The notes beneath the pieces were generated by a model, which was given only the letters and a program-made list of their open reading frames with translations, was not told the origin of the DNA and did no database searches. 42,825 bases of DNA from Multifurca ochricompacta. Taxonomy: Eukaryota > Basidiomycota > Agaricomycetes > Russulales > Russulaceae. The stretch's first letter is position 1. Each line of letters begins with the position of its first letter. The DNA lies in contig WTXG01000291.1 of the NCBI GenBank assembly GCA_022496185.1, positions 1 to 42,825 of the forward strand, written 5' to 3'. The position numbers were made by a program, and so were the translations under genes. Shown here in pieces: positions 9,720-22,296 of this stretch.

Positions 9720-11530
9720 CTGAAAGGTGATTAAGCGAGTGCTGAAAGCAATGAGAAGATAAGACGAGACGAAAAAATGAGCATAAACGAGCCCAGGGTT
9801 CTTATAGTTCTCGCGAGAGCGCGCTTTCCGTTAGCGGACGGAGCGCGGCGAAACGCTAGCCGTTCATCCGCATGAAAGCTTCCTTTCTGCAAGTAAACAA
9901 ACGGAAGCAGGGGTGGTCATTGAAGGGGGGGGAAGGGAGAGAGAGAGAAGGCTCTTCTTGCTTCTGCGCGTTAGGCTAACCTTCCCTTACCCCCCCCCCC
10001 TCCCGCCCCTGGCCGAACCAACCAAACAGCAAAGAGTGTCGGAGAAGTGAGGTGTAGTTCTGCGAGTCGGCTCGGAACGCATTATGAATCATACATCACC
10101 ATCATCAATACAATCACGAGAGTCGTCCGAAGCCGGAGTGGCGAGCATTCTGAGCGCTCAGACTGTATTTCCGAGTTCTCGTGGTGCGCTGCGCTTTGCG
10201 GCGCTCAATATTTTGATTCTTCGAGGATAGTATTTATTCCAACAGCCAACAGCCAAAGCCAGCGTTCATTATTGGGGGGGGGCTCGTGTGTATGGGAATG
10301 ATGTCATTAAACATTACAATATTACAATAACATTAACAGGTTAAATTACCTCTTGACCTTACATGACATGTATTTATTTCTCCGAAAAGAATTTGAAAAA
10401 ACAGTTAATTTTATTTTAAAATCTTAGTTACTTTCATTTATTTTATTTTATTTTAACCTTTACGGTGCTGTTATCCCCCTTATCCCCATTGAAGACTCAC
10501 TGCTCTGCTATTGTCTCAAGGAAGTTGGTTTTTGAGTAGAGTAGTCTAGTCCAAAGTTGACACGCCGTCCTGATAGATCTGGAAGCTGGATGCAAAACAT
10601 ACAAGAGGAAACGTAACTACGGAGACGGAGGTTTATGTGGATGTGGATGTGGACGTGGACGTGGATGTGGATGTGGATATGTGGTGTGTGTTGGCTGGAG
10701 GATGGCATTAGTGCTGGCAGGCTTATGTCAACATCACATTCTCCCCTCCCGTTTTTCTCGCAAAAAACACAGTAATCTCCAATGTGCCCCGAAGAAGCAC
10801 AGGGGGGAAGGCTTTGAAAAACTTCCAACTCGCCTCGCTTCTCGTTTTGGTTAAGGTTGTCAAACCAGGACAACCCAGCACGCAAAAAAAAGAAAAAAAA
10901 GAAAAAAAAAAAGAGAACGTCGGAACAGAGTTAGAAAATACTGAGTTAGTGCAACAAATAATACAAGACTGGGGGTATTGCTCTCAGAAGCTCAAAAAAT
11001 GCTTCTGTTTGCTTGAGTTGATTTGAACAATGAACATCATATTTCATATCCTTAAAAAAAATCCCATTGGCTATGGCAAGTCACACAGCAGCACGAATCA
11101 CGTTCTTGCATGGCCGCCGGCGCTCTCTGGATCAGGTCCTAACGAACATTTTGCTTTTCGTTGTCCAAGCCAACTCAACTCAACTTTGAGCTCCTTGTAA
11201 CCTCATCGTCGGCGGCGATTGAGCCCAAAGGTGGCCGACCACCCACAGAAAGAACACAGATTGCCCCCAAATCCCAAATAACCATGAACGGCCATCGGGA
11301 ATCGACCACGACCACGACCACGACCACGTCACTTCCTTTGCCCACGAGCTATCTTACTTTACAATATTTCCCCTTAAAGACCACCAATTGTGGGTAGCTC
11401 AACTACTCCATTAGTCCAAACGAGGCTGTATCTGTCTCTGTCCGACATTAACGTATTAGGTTCTGTTCCAAACTTTCTTTCTTTTTTCCCTAGGAAAACC
11501 CTTCTTTTCATTATCAATAGGTATGCCCAA
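9720..11530. other. Intergenic region with simple repeats
   Basis: Between the start of the oxidase gene and the end of the glutamate dehydrogenase gene. It holds a poly-C tract (9991-10010), an AT-rich zone (10310-10460), a GTGGAT/GTGGAC hexamer array (10632-10680), poly-A runs (10884-10912) and a GACCAC array (11304-11329). ORFs here are short, cross the simple repeats and show no family motif. I see no supportable gene. Confidence 0.6.
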
Positions 11531-11531
11531 T

Positions 11532-14500
11532 TTATTGCGCGAGATCCCGGGCGAAGTGGAAGAAGTCCACGCTCGAAGCCTGCACGCCGTACTTGTAAAT
11601 CTACAATTTTGAGAGTCGGGTGTGTAGGGTGTTAGTGCCCAACCGACATTAAAAAAAAATCACGCCAAACTCACAAAGTGTGACGCAACCCAACTTGAAA
11701 ACAAGGCGCGTTGATACGGCTCTGGTAAGCGCTCCAGGAGCGTCTCCAGCCCGACCTTGTCGACCAGCGTCTTGGGATCGCCCGCCGCATGACACCCGCG
11801 CGGCTCGGCAAGTCATCGTACAGGTCGGATCTCTCCAGTTCTGCTTGCAGGTTGTTCAACGTGCTAGAGAGCTCGTCCGAGATAATGGTGCGAGCTTTCG
11901 CGCCCTGCAACCGTTGGTGCTCGCGCCAAATACAGGCAAACTCGGCCGCGGCGTTCTCCGAGATCTTATCTTGGATATCCTTGACGTAGCTTTGGTAAAA
12001 TTTGCTCGGCTTGCCGTCTTCGAAAGTCATGAGGTTAACGTATTCTTCCGTGGACAGAGCGAGGCCAGCGAGAACTTCAAGGGAAGAGCTCGTCACGCCA
12101 CCTGTTCGCAGCATCATCATCGTCATTCGGATAAGGCGGATCCAAAGGGAAGTAAAGGAACGAACCCTTATTCGCGCTGGAGTCCTTAAATTGCACAGCC
12201 TTGCGCTTCTCCAAGTATAGGCGTGCCTGCTGTGTAAAAAAGAGATTCGCTCCTTCTACGATGTACTTGAAGTGGGGCTTGCCCTCCGAGTCAACGAGTG
12301 CCGCGACATTTGAGATGTTGACAGCTTCTGGCCTGCACGTAATTTCGCCATAAGACCCTAAGGAGCGTAAGACACAAGAGCTGTCACTCACCGCCCTCCG
12401 CAGGGTACAAACAAGTCAGCTTTGAAACGCAAGTGCGCCCCATTCCTGAAGTCTGTTCCATCGAGGACAACCTCGCCCGCTGTATAAAAATAAAAAGGTT
12501 AACAATGCGCGTAATCGACCAAGAAATGATACGGTTTACATGGGAGTTTGACATCGCGGTCGTCGAGACGTACGAGATACCCGTCTTTACTTAACTTAGA
12601 CTTGTCGAAGTTCTCGACCGGGATCCGCAACTTCGCCAAACGCACAAGCTCCTCACGATTGATACCTGCTGGGTCTGCGAGTACACCGCTTCCGTCGATA
12701 ACTGCGGTTGTCTTATCAGAGCTGAGCAGGATCTCATCTAAACGATACACAAAATGTGATTAACATCCTCCGCATCACACAGGTGAACCATTTCAACACG
12801 TACTGGAACCGAGATCACCGTCGGGGCCACCGGTCTGTACCTTTGTGATGTCCTTTTCCCGCAGGCCGAGTTGCTTGTAAATTCCGAGGACGTATTGACG
12901 GATTGAGATCGAAGTCATGCCATAAGCATCGTGGGGGATACCGCCAAGAGTCGCAGCGGTCTTGCCCGTCGTGAACGACTTCCACCACGTGTCTGCCCCG
13001 CGGGAGCGGGCGTGCACTACGAAGAGTGGGTTAACGTACACAACCTAAGTAAAAGGAGTACCTACATGCCGCCCAGTCCATCATGTCTGCCGTACCCTCT
13101 GCAGAATACACTCATGAGCGCTGGGAAAGGAAAATGAGACAGACGAACGCACCATCTGGACCAAAGAATAGTATTTCTTGCTTATTGTGCAGATCTACGA
13201 GACTCTCTTTGATACCAGGGCTCTGTCCAGGGATCAACAAGTCCAAAATAGACTGATCATGGAAGCCGCTCGTTAGCTTCTCTTCTCGTAGTAGAAGGGC
13301 GCATAGGAAATTATGCGTACGTCAACGTATTTCTCGAAGCATAGCCTGGGGCTTGCGCCGAGTCTGTATGTTGACAAGATTAGCACGAGTGTCTCCAAAA
13401 GAGAACGTAGCATGGCTCACGAGGGCAGAATGGTCCCTTTTGCGCCGCCTTCAGGAATATCCTTGTTCTTGAGCGACTGTGTCGAGGCAAGGCCGTAATT
13501 TTCGTCGAACCTGTAGGTCCGGTCAGGTAAGACAGGGTATCTAATCCGATGAAGGGAGGTCGAGTTCGGCACTTACAGCTGGCGCTGGTTGATCGAGTAG
13601 TTCCTAATCACGTTAACGATGCAACATCAGTAACGGCGACAGGCGACGCAAATTGGTGCCCACTCTTTGTTACGTGAGAGTACAATGCGTATGCCGCCAC
13701 GTGCAACATCACGGAAACGGATGTGGAAACCACGGAATTCATTGCCTACTCAATTCGTTAGTGGCTGCGCTTCGATTGACGCGGCGAACCCGAACCGATG
13801 ACCAAGAACAACCCAAATGGTTTATTTGGATATTCCACCTCTGGAAGGAAGTCAGGAGCAAGCCGGAAGGACAACGCAACCTTTGTGGGTTGGTAGAAGT
13901 TCGTCTTAAGGACGTATCTATGCTGGGTTAATCATGCACAAAGGCAAGTATAGGAAGTTGGCATACTTGTTGAAGATGAGGAAGCTCTCGAGGACTTGCA
14001 CGTCCTGCTTGTTGAGCACTGTACGTCGAATGCGGTCGTGGAGTTCCCGATCAGTAAGCGGTTGCGCATTTTGCAGTCGTTGATACGAAAGAGTAGGCCT
14101 AAATGGACAAGTGAATCAATAGAAGAACAAACGGCAAACATAGTACATACACGAGCTGCTGTGCCTCGCCAATGGGGTAATGGACCATCGCAAAGTTCAC
14201 GTAGAGCAAGCGAATCTGGTATTGGAGATCAGCAATGGAGAAAAGACATAAAGAGTGGACGACGACATACAAGCTCTGGATACGCGTGAATAACGTTCGC
14301 AATACTCTCGCGCGTGAAGGTCTCCTCTCGGAAACGGCGCTTGATATCATTCAAAACCTCCGCGTGAGTGGGGTTGTTCTCATCGAGGACATTTTTGAGC
14401 GCAAGGTAGGATGCGCCGAGACGGTTGCAAAACTGTTGGGCGAAGATCCAACCACAGTCTAAATTCTCATCAATAAAGGAATAGCAGTAACAGGAAATGG

Positions 14501-15889
14501 TGCATTTACGCACAAGCATAGGTGGCATCCTGCACGGCGTGGGGGGACTGGCTAGCAACGGAAAAGAAGGGGTTGTCGGGAAGACAGTAAAGGAGGGAAA
14601 CCTCTTTCATGACCTGGAATATTGAGTTCTCAATCGGAGGAGCTTTCGAATTTGGGAGAGGATTCAAGTAAATCGAGATGATCGTGATTCCATTGGAGAA
14701 TTGTTCTGCCCGCGGAAGGTAACGAAATTATTCCACTGAGATGAGACTTTGATACTTACCGACATATTTCCGTGCCGAGTAGAGTGAGTAAAAATGGTAT
14801 AGATTAGAGAGTGCGCTGAAGAAATGGGTAGTGCCGCCCATTTTGTAACCGATGACCAGACGTCGCTCGCGAGTACCCTCGACTTCGAACACTTCAATGA
14901 CGGGGCCATACCGCGACTCGACGTTCCACATGATGTTCTGGTAAATATCGAGCGTGTTATCGCTCGCCTTTTCTAAAAAGACGGGATCTGACACAGTAAG
15001 AATGTCGGTCTTGCCATCTGTGTAGCGTGAAGGGGGAGGGTTGGAGGGGAAGTTGCATTTAGAAACGAAATAACAACGAAGTTGTTGCTGAGCTGTAGAA
15101 GAAATTGAACCGGTAGAGCGAAATGTTTCAAGCCTATAACAATGGTTTGGGGTCGCTTTGTCGAGGTAAAGCTCATCAATTCTAAATGAAGGTGAGGTCA
15201 AGTCTTCAAATGTTCACGTGATCATTCACCCCAATTCGACATGAGAACCTGGACCTTGTGTGGAAGTCAATCCAGGTGGACTGGTGTGGATAAATGTGGC
15301 CCCATTTCCATCATCGTCGATTTTTTCGAGGTCGATGACCAATTTAGAGGGATCATGTTTCGTATATGCGAGTACTTTGGCGCCAAACAGGGCGATGACA
15401 TGATCGGAGATAACCTCGACTGTCTCGTTACGAAAGTATGTGTCATCGATACCGAGGTGTTCATAAAACCATTGAACCTCATTTTTGATGAGCTCGCGAG
15501 GTATGAACCCCTATAATATAAAACAAAATAAAGTAAAATAAAATAAAAGGGACAGGAAGGTGGGAGGGTAGGGTAGGGTAGGGTAGGGTAGGGTAGGTAG
15601 GGTAGGTAGGGGAATACGATGAGTTCCCAATGTTTGAATTTTATCAAAGCAAAGAACACACCTTGGCTGTAACATTTTCCTGGACTTTGGCACGTTGCTC
15701 CTCCTTACCCTTGAATACGGGTGTCGTATAACCTGGAAGGTTTTTGATACGATGCAAAGAGACATCGCTACCAGATTGAGATGAGGAGTTAGAGTACGGG
15801 CTCTTGCTCGGCACATGCAGGTGGCCTTTAGACGGGTCCTGAAGCAGGGACGGCGCATGGCCTGCAGGTGGAGAGAGGATGGTAGACAT
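11532..15889 (-). CDS. GDH2: NAD-specific glutamate dehydrogenase, large fungal type, with a 1-base loss near the 3' end
   Basis: Deaminates glutamate to 2-oxoglutarate and ammonium with NAD+, feeding carbon and nitrogen catabolism. About 20 exons from ATG 15889 to TAA 11532-11534 encode roughly 1,030-1,080 residues, the size of the 115-120 kDa class. Landmarks in order: a Ser-rich N-terminus; PTLSYQRLQNAQPL; NFYQPTKVALSFRL; EFRGFHIRFRDVARGGIR; NKDIPEGGAKGTI with the catalytic lysine region; FFGPD-EGTADMMDWAALHAR; TLGGIPHDAYGMTSISIRQY; the nucleotide-binding TGGPDGDLGSNE; VEGANLFFTQQARLYLE; and GVTSSSLEVLAGL. At 11774-11776 (CCC on the minus strand) one base is missing: upstream frame ...VMRRAIP, downstream frame KTLVDKVGLETLLERLP are both family-like but out of phase. 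The last exon, after a GTGAGT intron, ends FFHFARDLAQ. As read, the protein would end aberrantly at 11671. An assembly error is the simpler explanation. Confidence 0.95.
15564..15612 (+). repeat. GGGTA tandem array in GDH2 intron 1
   Basis: Seven or more GGGTA units, with some GGTA variants, lie on the plus strand between exon 1 (ends 15662) and exon 2 (starts 15510) of the dehydrogenase gene. Runs of three G at regular spacing make a G-quadruplex possible on the non-template-for-gene strand. The intron is longer than usual for this window because of it. Confidence 0.85.
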
Positions 15890-16204
15890 GAATAATGTTC
15901 ACAACAAAAGGGATAGGAATGCGGGGTAACGATGTCAAAAGATGCGGGGCGGGGCACGTTTTTAAAAGGCCCAAATGGCCAACCCCAACCCTTTAGAGGA
16001 GTACGGCCTTGGGATCCGAGGTCGCCCGTCTTTGTGTTTCATATTTTCATACACACACACATACATAAAGTTTTCCGGAACCAAAAAAATCAAAACTCAA
16101 ACAGAATGACGAATGACGAATGACCCTCGCGACGCGAAGAACGCGCACTTTCACCGAACTGCGCCTTCGCACGTCTTTCGCCCCATTCCTTTACGCATAT
16201 TTGT

Positions 16205-16253
16205 GTTATATTATATTATATTATATTATATTATATTATACTATATTATATTA
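16205..16253. repeat. TTATA tandem array upstream of GDH2
   Basis: About nine copies of a TTATA pentamer with one C substitution, some 310-360 bases upstream of the glutamate dehydrogenase start. It is a microsatellite; an effect on the promoter is possible but not shown. Confidence 0.85.
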
Positions 16254-16259
16254 GCCTAA

Positions 16260-19200
16260 CCAATGTCATGCACGTTCGGTTTCTGGCTGCTTCTGCTTGG
16301 TATGAAAAATAAAATGTTGCCTTGCACATGACGACGCCGCTCGAACGTGATCACTGGCTAAATGACCAGGAACCCCAATGATGACACTCCCTCCATTCCA
16401 TCGTCTACAGCGCCCAAGCCATGTCAGTCACGGTCGGATCAGCTTTCGTGGGTCGCTTTGGTTTGTCAGGTCTCCTTCGGACCTTCCCTTATTTTTTTCC
16501 GGAGCCATACCGGAACTTTGCGCCCATTTCAAAGTCACGATTCGGGGTTTCACTTCAATCCGTAGTTATTGTCTCAAATCCCCCTTCCTCATTCCACAAT
16601 CAATCCTTAATCGCCGTGCCTTCTCAACTACTTTGGACATAATAACAGTCAATCTTAACCATGGAAGGGAAGATCTTCTAGTAGTCTGGTCTGGTCTGGT
16701 TGTCCCATCATTATGGTCACGTATGTCTAAGGCAGTTACTATTTTTGGACATCCCCACTTCCCCACACTAAATGTTTTTTTACAACAAAATTGTTCTACA
16801 AATTTCGGGTAACTAAATCATTTACGTATATCATAGGTACATGTGCACTTGTGAAATTGTCAGGAACCCTCTTCACTGCACCCTGCACCCTCGACTAAGG
16901 CTCAGGGCACAATGGGCCACCGGGTGATTAGGCGAAACACAAGCCTTCAGGGAGGGTTTGATGACCACAAGTGCGGTGTTTCCGGTTGTACCACCGACGT
17001 CCCCGCCCCTCCTCACTGCGAACATTTTACAATAACAATTTAGTTTCGGGGCGCCTAAAGACAATGAACCAATCAGATTCTAGGGTTGACCCGGGGACTG
17101 ACGGCCCATTGCAACCGCTTTACACAGATTACAGAACAAAAATGTGCCGGAACTTACAGCACTGCCAATGAGGTCATCCATCATGAATTTGGTCCAGCGG
17201 CTGTGAACGTCAAGGTGAGGAGTAGTCAGTCGCGTGAGCAGATTCTAAGCACTGTACACTGCCGCCACCCGTACTATGCGGCACCGCACCGTTTTTTCCA
17301 TTTCTTCTCGTCTGACTATTCTCTTTCCTTCCAATTTTATCTCCCTAAATTTTCCCGACCCCGCTCGCTACCGCTACGAAAGGGGACGGGACCATCTTCT
17401 GTTCATTTTTTCGGTAACTTGCGTCTTTCACGCCTTCTCGCGGACAGTTTCATGTGCGACGAGGTTTCACACTTTTTCTCTTCTATCGTGCGTTCTAAGG
17501 TACGGAATCATATGTACCACTGACCGATTCTTTGCAACAAAATTTAAGTGTCCCTCGGGGTTCGAAGAAACACTCTCCCTCCAAGCGCCGCAACATCAGT
17601 CTCTTCACACCTTCACACCTTCACACCCTAGTTGCTCAGTTCCCGTGCGCGACATGGACGCTTCCGATGCTCCTTAAGCGGGATCGAGAGCCAACAGCGC
17701 TCCTTTTCAAGCGAAGGGCGATGTCGGACGTAGAGAGTGAGCTGTTTTTGCTTTGGAACGAGAGGATGCAGGAATCGAGCGCGTCACACCCGGCGTACGG
17801 GAGGCCAGGCTTGGCGTGTGTAATGGATGCGCCCGTTTCCCCCCTCCTCCCTCTTCTTTGAAAGTCCCCGGGGGAGACTGTAGGGAGAAGATTTAGAAAT
17901 AAAGCTTGAAGGGAGAGCGCGCAACATAAGGTTTTGTACACGTTAACGGAAAAAGAAGAGACTGTACGTTTAAGTGCCGCCACGGAGCGACGAGACAGGC
18001 ACGAGATTCGTCCCGTATGAGGAAAGCAATAGCATATCATAATGCGACCAAAGCGAAAACAAAATGGCACTGGGATCTTTCACCCTTATCGGCCATTAAT
18101 TGAGGGAAGTGCGTGCGATCACACGATACCTGCGCGGAAAACTCGGTCCTGCCAGGACGGAGTTTCATGGACTAACCCAGATTATTTTAGTGGGGAGGGG
18201 GGGTTAACGACCCATATGAGGAGAGCCCTCCACCAGTAGCCATCAAGCAATGTCCCCCACTCCCACCCAGGAGCCCCAGGAGCATACGCGTGGAGATGTC
18301 CCGGGTGGTGAAAGTAGTCATCCGATCAGCTTCTAGCAAGCATGTTACAGCTTGAGCTCTCACACAATGCTTTGGGTAGTGCGGGTGGGCAGGGGATACT
18401 AGAGATTATTGTTGGGCACCAAGTGGAATACAATGTGACCGTTCTCACTTCCTCGCTGAATCACGTGATGGCTACAGTCGTCTATCTCTATCTGATCTGT
18501 TATCTTTCGAGTCCAGTAGATCGAGGGATGCCATGCCATCGCCCACTTGGCGGATCGGACGGATTGTTAGAACAGCACACCCGTATCTCGTAACCCCAAA
18601 TTATATGTTTTCATACGTATTGTATTGGACGATAACAATGTTCTCCCGAGGAGTGCACGCACACGGACGCTGCCGTTTACATTGACTACGTACAAACCCT
18701 ATTGATTATAGTACCGTAGGAAGATACTCAACCTTTTCTGTTTTCAATTCCGAGGTAGAGAAGCCATTAATTCCGACCTGAAAACGTGCTACTCGTAGTC
18801 ACGGCATCAATACGGATACTAATGCTACCAGTCATCTATATCCCCAAGTGAAGATCATTATTGACCAGGGACTGGAACGCCGGGGGTCTTTCTTTTTTTT
18901 CTTTTTTTCTTTTTTCGAGACAGAGCATATGGATCAATGGGGTTGCATGGCCGTTGTACTACATGAGTAAAAATGTATGGACATCCATCCAACTCAGTAC
19001 CTGCTTGAGCTAATGAATACAACTTCTTCGAGTACACACAATATGCTCTGCTCTTTAGGGGGTTTGTTGTTCTGTTTGTGTAGTCTAAACTGAAATTGCT
19101 TGCCACTCAATCAGGTAACCTATTCATCTAAGGGACGTAAGAACGTTAAGCGATCGCTGACTAATTCATTATAAAGGCCTTTTCGGATTTTCACCGCGGG

Positions 19201-20130
19201 TGTGTGTGTATGTGTGGGAGGGGGGGGGCGTGTGTATTGGACATTGGACGAAGTGAGCTTGCCACGCTACACATTACCTGAAAACTGAACGAGTTTTCCT
19301 TGTCTGGTTCAGAACACCAAGGCCACGATAATGAGGCATAATAATAATCATAATCCACTACCCGGGTGCTAGATTGACTTTAAAAAAATTAATTCAATTC
19401 CGGCGGACTTTTCTTTTTGGTCTGGGTATGTACGTCAACGTCAAATACCTTCATGATCAAGCTCGCGGGGAGCTGACGTACTTGTCTCCCATTCCCAGGC
19501 CTCTAAGGGGTTACCTCCAATCGGCAATCCACAGGCATTTGTGCAAATGAATAACTGCAACCTGAAGTCACACCGCTCCAAGTAGCCTCTATCTCTTTCA
19601 AAGACATGGCCAACACATTGCCTTCCTCACTTCCAAGGACTGAATATCAGAGTAGTGTATGGATCCTATCCGCGCGATGGGTGCGAGGCAAAGTGTTCCC
19701 GAAAGGAGAGAGGCAGAGGAGAAGAGAGAAAGAGAAGAGGGAACCCCTGAGGTAACTATCGTGTTTGAGCTTGCAAATACACTGCTTGCTGGTTCTGTTT
19801 GACCTTGCGCTTTTGACGTGGTCAAAAAGTTCTTTAGCACACGAAAAGAAAGATAGAAAAAGGGAGAGAAATGCCGTTTGATTTCTGCTTCTGTTGGCTC
19901 ACTGGTTGGTCTACTACAAGCATTGTATGTACCCTTATATACTTGTAGAGACAGAGAAGTGAAGACGGAGAGGTGAAAACCTGGCAATAAAGATGGAGAC
20001 GAGACGAAAAGGTAAGAAAACCGATATTTTTATTTTTTAGTTTATTTTTTAAAGGAAAGGACCGGCAGGCGGCCCGGAGTACGCACAATCCAAATCTTCA
20101 AATGTGCTGATAAAATCATTCGCTTATCAT
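16260..20130. other. Gene-poor region
   Basis: No open frame here shows a recognisable domain or a chain of well-spliced exons. Points noted: a CCAAT-containing block near 17062-17090 also found upstream of both MFS copies; pyrimidine-rich tracts at 17290-17350 and 17590-17640 that resemble fungal promoter or leader sequence; and an open frame (17532-17861, plus) with a charged stretch beginning at an ATG near 17720 (MSDVESELFLLWNERMQ). That frame may be part of a small gene, but I found no homology or consistent exon structure. Confidence 0.45.
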
Positions 20131-20159
20131 GTCCGTATTAGTAGTAGCTTTTTTAAAAA

Positions 20160-20265
20160 AAAATCGCGTATTAGTAGCTACATTGTACCCGGATGTGACC
20201 GCGCGATTGGGCACCATCTTGCAAGCGCGTTATAAAGTTGATTTCAAAAAAAAAAAAAGATAAAT
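20160..20265 (+). repeat. SINE-like short repeat, copy A
   Basis: Shares with 20842-20932 the ordered blocks AGTAGCTAC, a GTAC element, CCGCGCGA, GGCAC, CTTGCAAGCGCGT and then TTCAAAAAAAAAAA. Both copies end in a pure A run of 11-12 bases and have the same orientation. Short length, internal sequence unlike the flanks and a poly-A end suggest a SINE or other short retroposon; a tRNA-type B box is not clear, so the origin is open. Confidence 0.45.
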
Positions 20266-20841
20266 CGAATGTTTGAAACTAAATCAGAAATGCTCTAATT
20301 CAGGGCTTATAACGAAAGAGAGAAGTGAGTTCATCCAGGAATGGCGATAGCTGAAGGTTTCATGCTCAACGCCCAAGCCATCCTTACAGTGGGATGACCT
20401 TGAATGACAGGACTCCTGTAGGTGAGAACTGTCTCCAAATTCATGGCTATCTCAACTTGGGAGGGGGGGGGACCGCGACCTCTAAGAAAGTCATCGTCTC
20501 TTCCTCCGACAGACCCCTCAGGAAGGTCATAAACCAGGGTTAGCAAATATGCACACTTGGTCATCAACAGCAACCCCCCTGGTGACCATCTTCAAAACCA
20601 AGAACCTCGTTGAAGCCTTGCTCCGCTTCCTCCAAAACTCACATGCGGCCTTCAAGCCGTACACTGCAATACCGCCCCCTGAACCAGATTAGACCTGGCA
20701 TAGAATTAATGGACCCCGGATAAAGATGAGATGAGGGCCACACGGCATCGCAGTCTGCCCTTGCCTCACTTAACCAACTTCATCACTTTTACTTTTCTCC
20801 CCGGGGTTATTTCAATGGGGCTCCGCCCTAATACATTTACA

Positions 20842-20934
20842 GTAGCTACTAGGGGACCCTTTGTACTAGATAGCCGCGCGACTTAGGCACGGCCTTGCAA
20901 GCGCGTCAATGAAACTCGATTCAAAAAAAAAAAG
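20842..20934 (+). repeat. SINE-like short repeat, copy B
   Basis: Second member of the short poly-A-ended repeat at 20160-20265, about 680 bases downstream in the same orientation. It is followed by AAACCAGGGTTAGCA, a 15-base string that also occurs at 20532-20546 between the two copies, hinting at a more complex local rearrangement or a larger composite repeat. Confidence 0.45.
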
Positions 20935-20939
20935 AAAAC

Positions 20940-22290
20940 CAGGGTTAGCACCGTCGCACCTAGCCGAGTCCACGATTTCCGTTATCATGTGATCACGCCC
21001 GCTCCAGGAACCCGACTGCTTAGAGAGATGCCAGGAGTTTGGTCAACTCAACGCCCATTTTGCGTTGACTGTGACTGGTCATCCCCGGTACTGCAGCCCC
21101 CTTATGGGGATTAAAGCAGCGAATAAATGAATGGCCATTATATTATAATCGAATGAAGAAAGCGCCATATTTCTCTCCTCCCATTGCTTTCTCTTTGGTG
21201 GGCCAACGCCATGATTGCTAACATTCATTTCAAGGTTGGAGGGGGTTTTTTTTTTAGCCCCCCCCCCTCAACACACACAAAATAAAATAAAAAATAAAAA
21301 AAGTGCGTACTGGTAAACAAACCCCCACACATTGTTCTTGTGTGAAACGAACAAACAAACCCAAAAAAAAAAGTAGAGCATTCCCTCCAAGCTAGTTTCG
21401 TTTTCTGCGACTTGTGAGGGGTGGGTAGTCTTAGAGGTCCATCTGTTCCTTTCTATTCTAATATTCATATTCTACTGATGCGATGTGGATACTTGCTTGC
21501 TCACTCGCTCGCTCACACTGCTTTGCCTTCTCGTTGTTCAGGGGGAGGGGGAAGACGAGGTTGCGATCCGTCTCCAGTCCCTCGATCCCATTAGAACATC
21601 GCGCACGCCAAAGAAAAAAAAAACACCTTGATTTTGTGCACGCTACTCCACAACAATTAGTCAATTGGTCGAAAAAAAAAAGAGGTGGGGGGAAGGGGGT
21701 GAGAAGGAAGTCGCTGCATCTACGAATATACCCGACAGGAGGAATGGAGGAGTATGACATTGGTTTTGGATAGTTGAATGAATGAATGAGATGGATAGAC
21801 GGGCGTATGTTGTTGTTGTCGTGTGGAGGTTGAGATTAACAAAAACAGAAACACAGACAGACTTCAGTGGATGGGCGATGAGATGAAAAGCATAGCATGT
21901 TTGATTTAATTTGTCTGTTCGTCGTTTCTGTGTTATCGGGGTGGCAAAGTCCAAATGGGTGGGAAAGGAAGGGTATTTTTCAGTACTGAATGAATATATA
22001 TACGTGTGTGTATGTATGAATGTATGAATGTACGTATGTATGTATGTATACGGGAATGAATGACAGCTTGGAAGAAACGATTGACAGTGAAAAAAGAGCG
22101 GGCGACAGGTAAAGACCAGCAAAGGACAGCAGAAACTCAAAAAGACGGGCACGTATACAACATAGCATGGATAATAGCAGGAAAGAGGAAAAAAAAAAAG
22201 GGGGGGGGGGGGGGGTAAGAACTCAGTCCCGAAGCCTGAGGAAAATGTCTGAAGAAGAGGAAGAGAGTGAAGGTGTAGGAAGACTGGATG
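20940..22290. other. Intergenic region downstream of the membrane protein gene
   Basis: Contains homopolymer tracts (G run at 22200-22215), GTAT/GAAT short repeats (22000-22050) and C-run and A-run tracts near 21250-21300. Open frames are repeat-driven and unsupported. Part of 21800-22296 is probably the 3' untranslated region of the gene ending at 22297. Confidence 0.5.
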
Positions 22291-22296
22291 TCAATG

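Noticed and set aside
10508..10885. Cys- and His-rich minus-strand frame
   Set aside because: The His/Ile run comes from a hexamer microsatellite and no domain or splice structure supports it.
15564..15612. GGGTA array as an internal telomere
   Set aside because: The unit is not the fungal TTAGGG repeat, and it lies in an intron of an active-looking gene.
16378..16812. 144-residue plus-strand frame upstream of GDH2
   Set aside because: Overlapping frames of similar length exist in all phases; composition gives no sign of coding.
21661..22152. 163-residue minus-strand frame rich in Ile, His and Tyr
   Set aside because: It is driven by GTAT-type simple repeats downstream of another gene; no motif.
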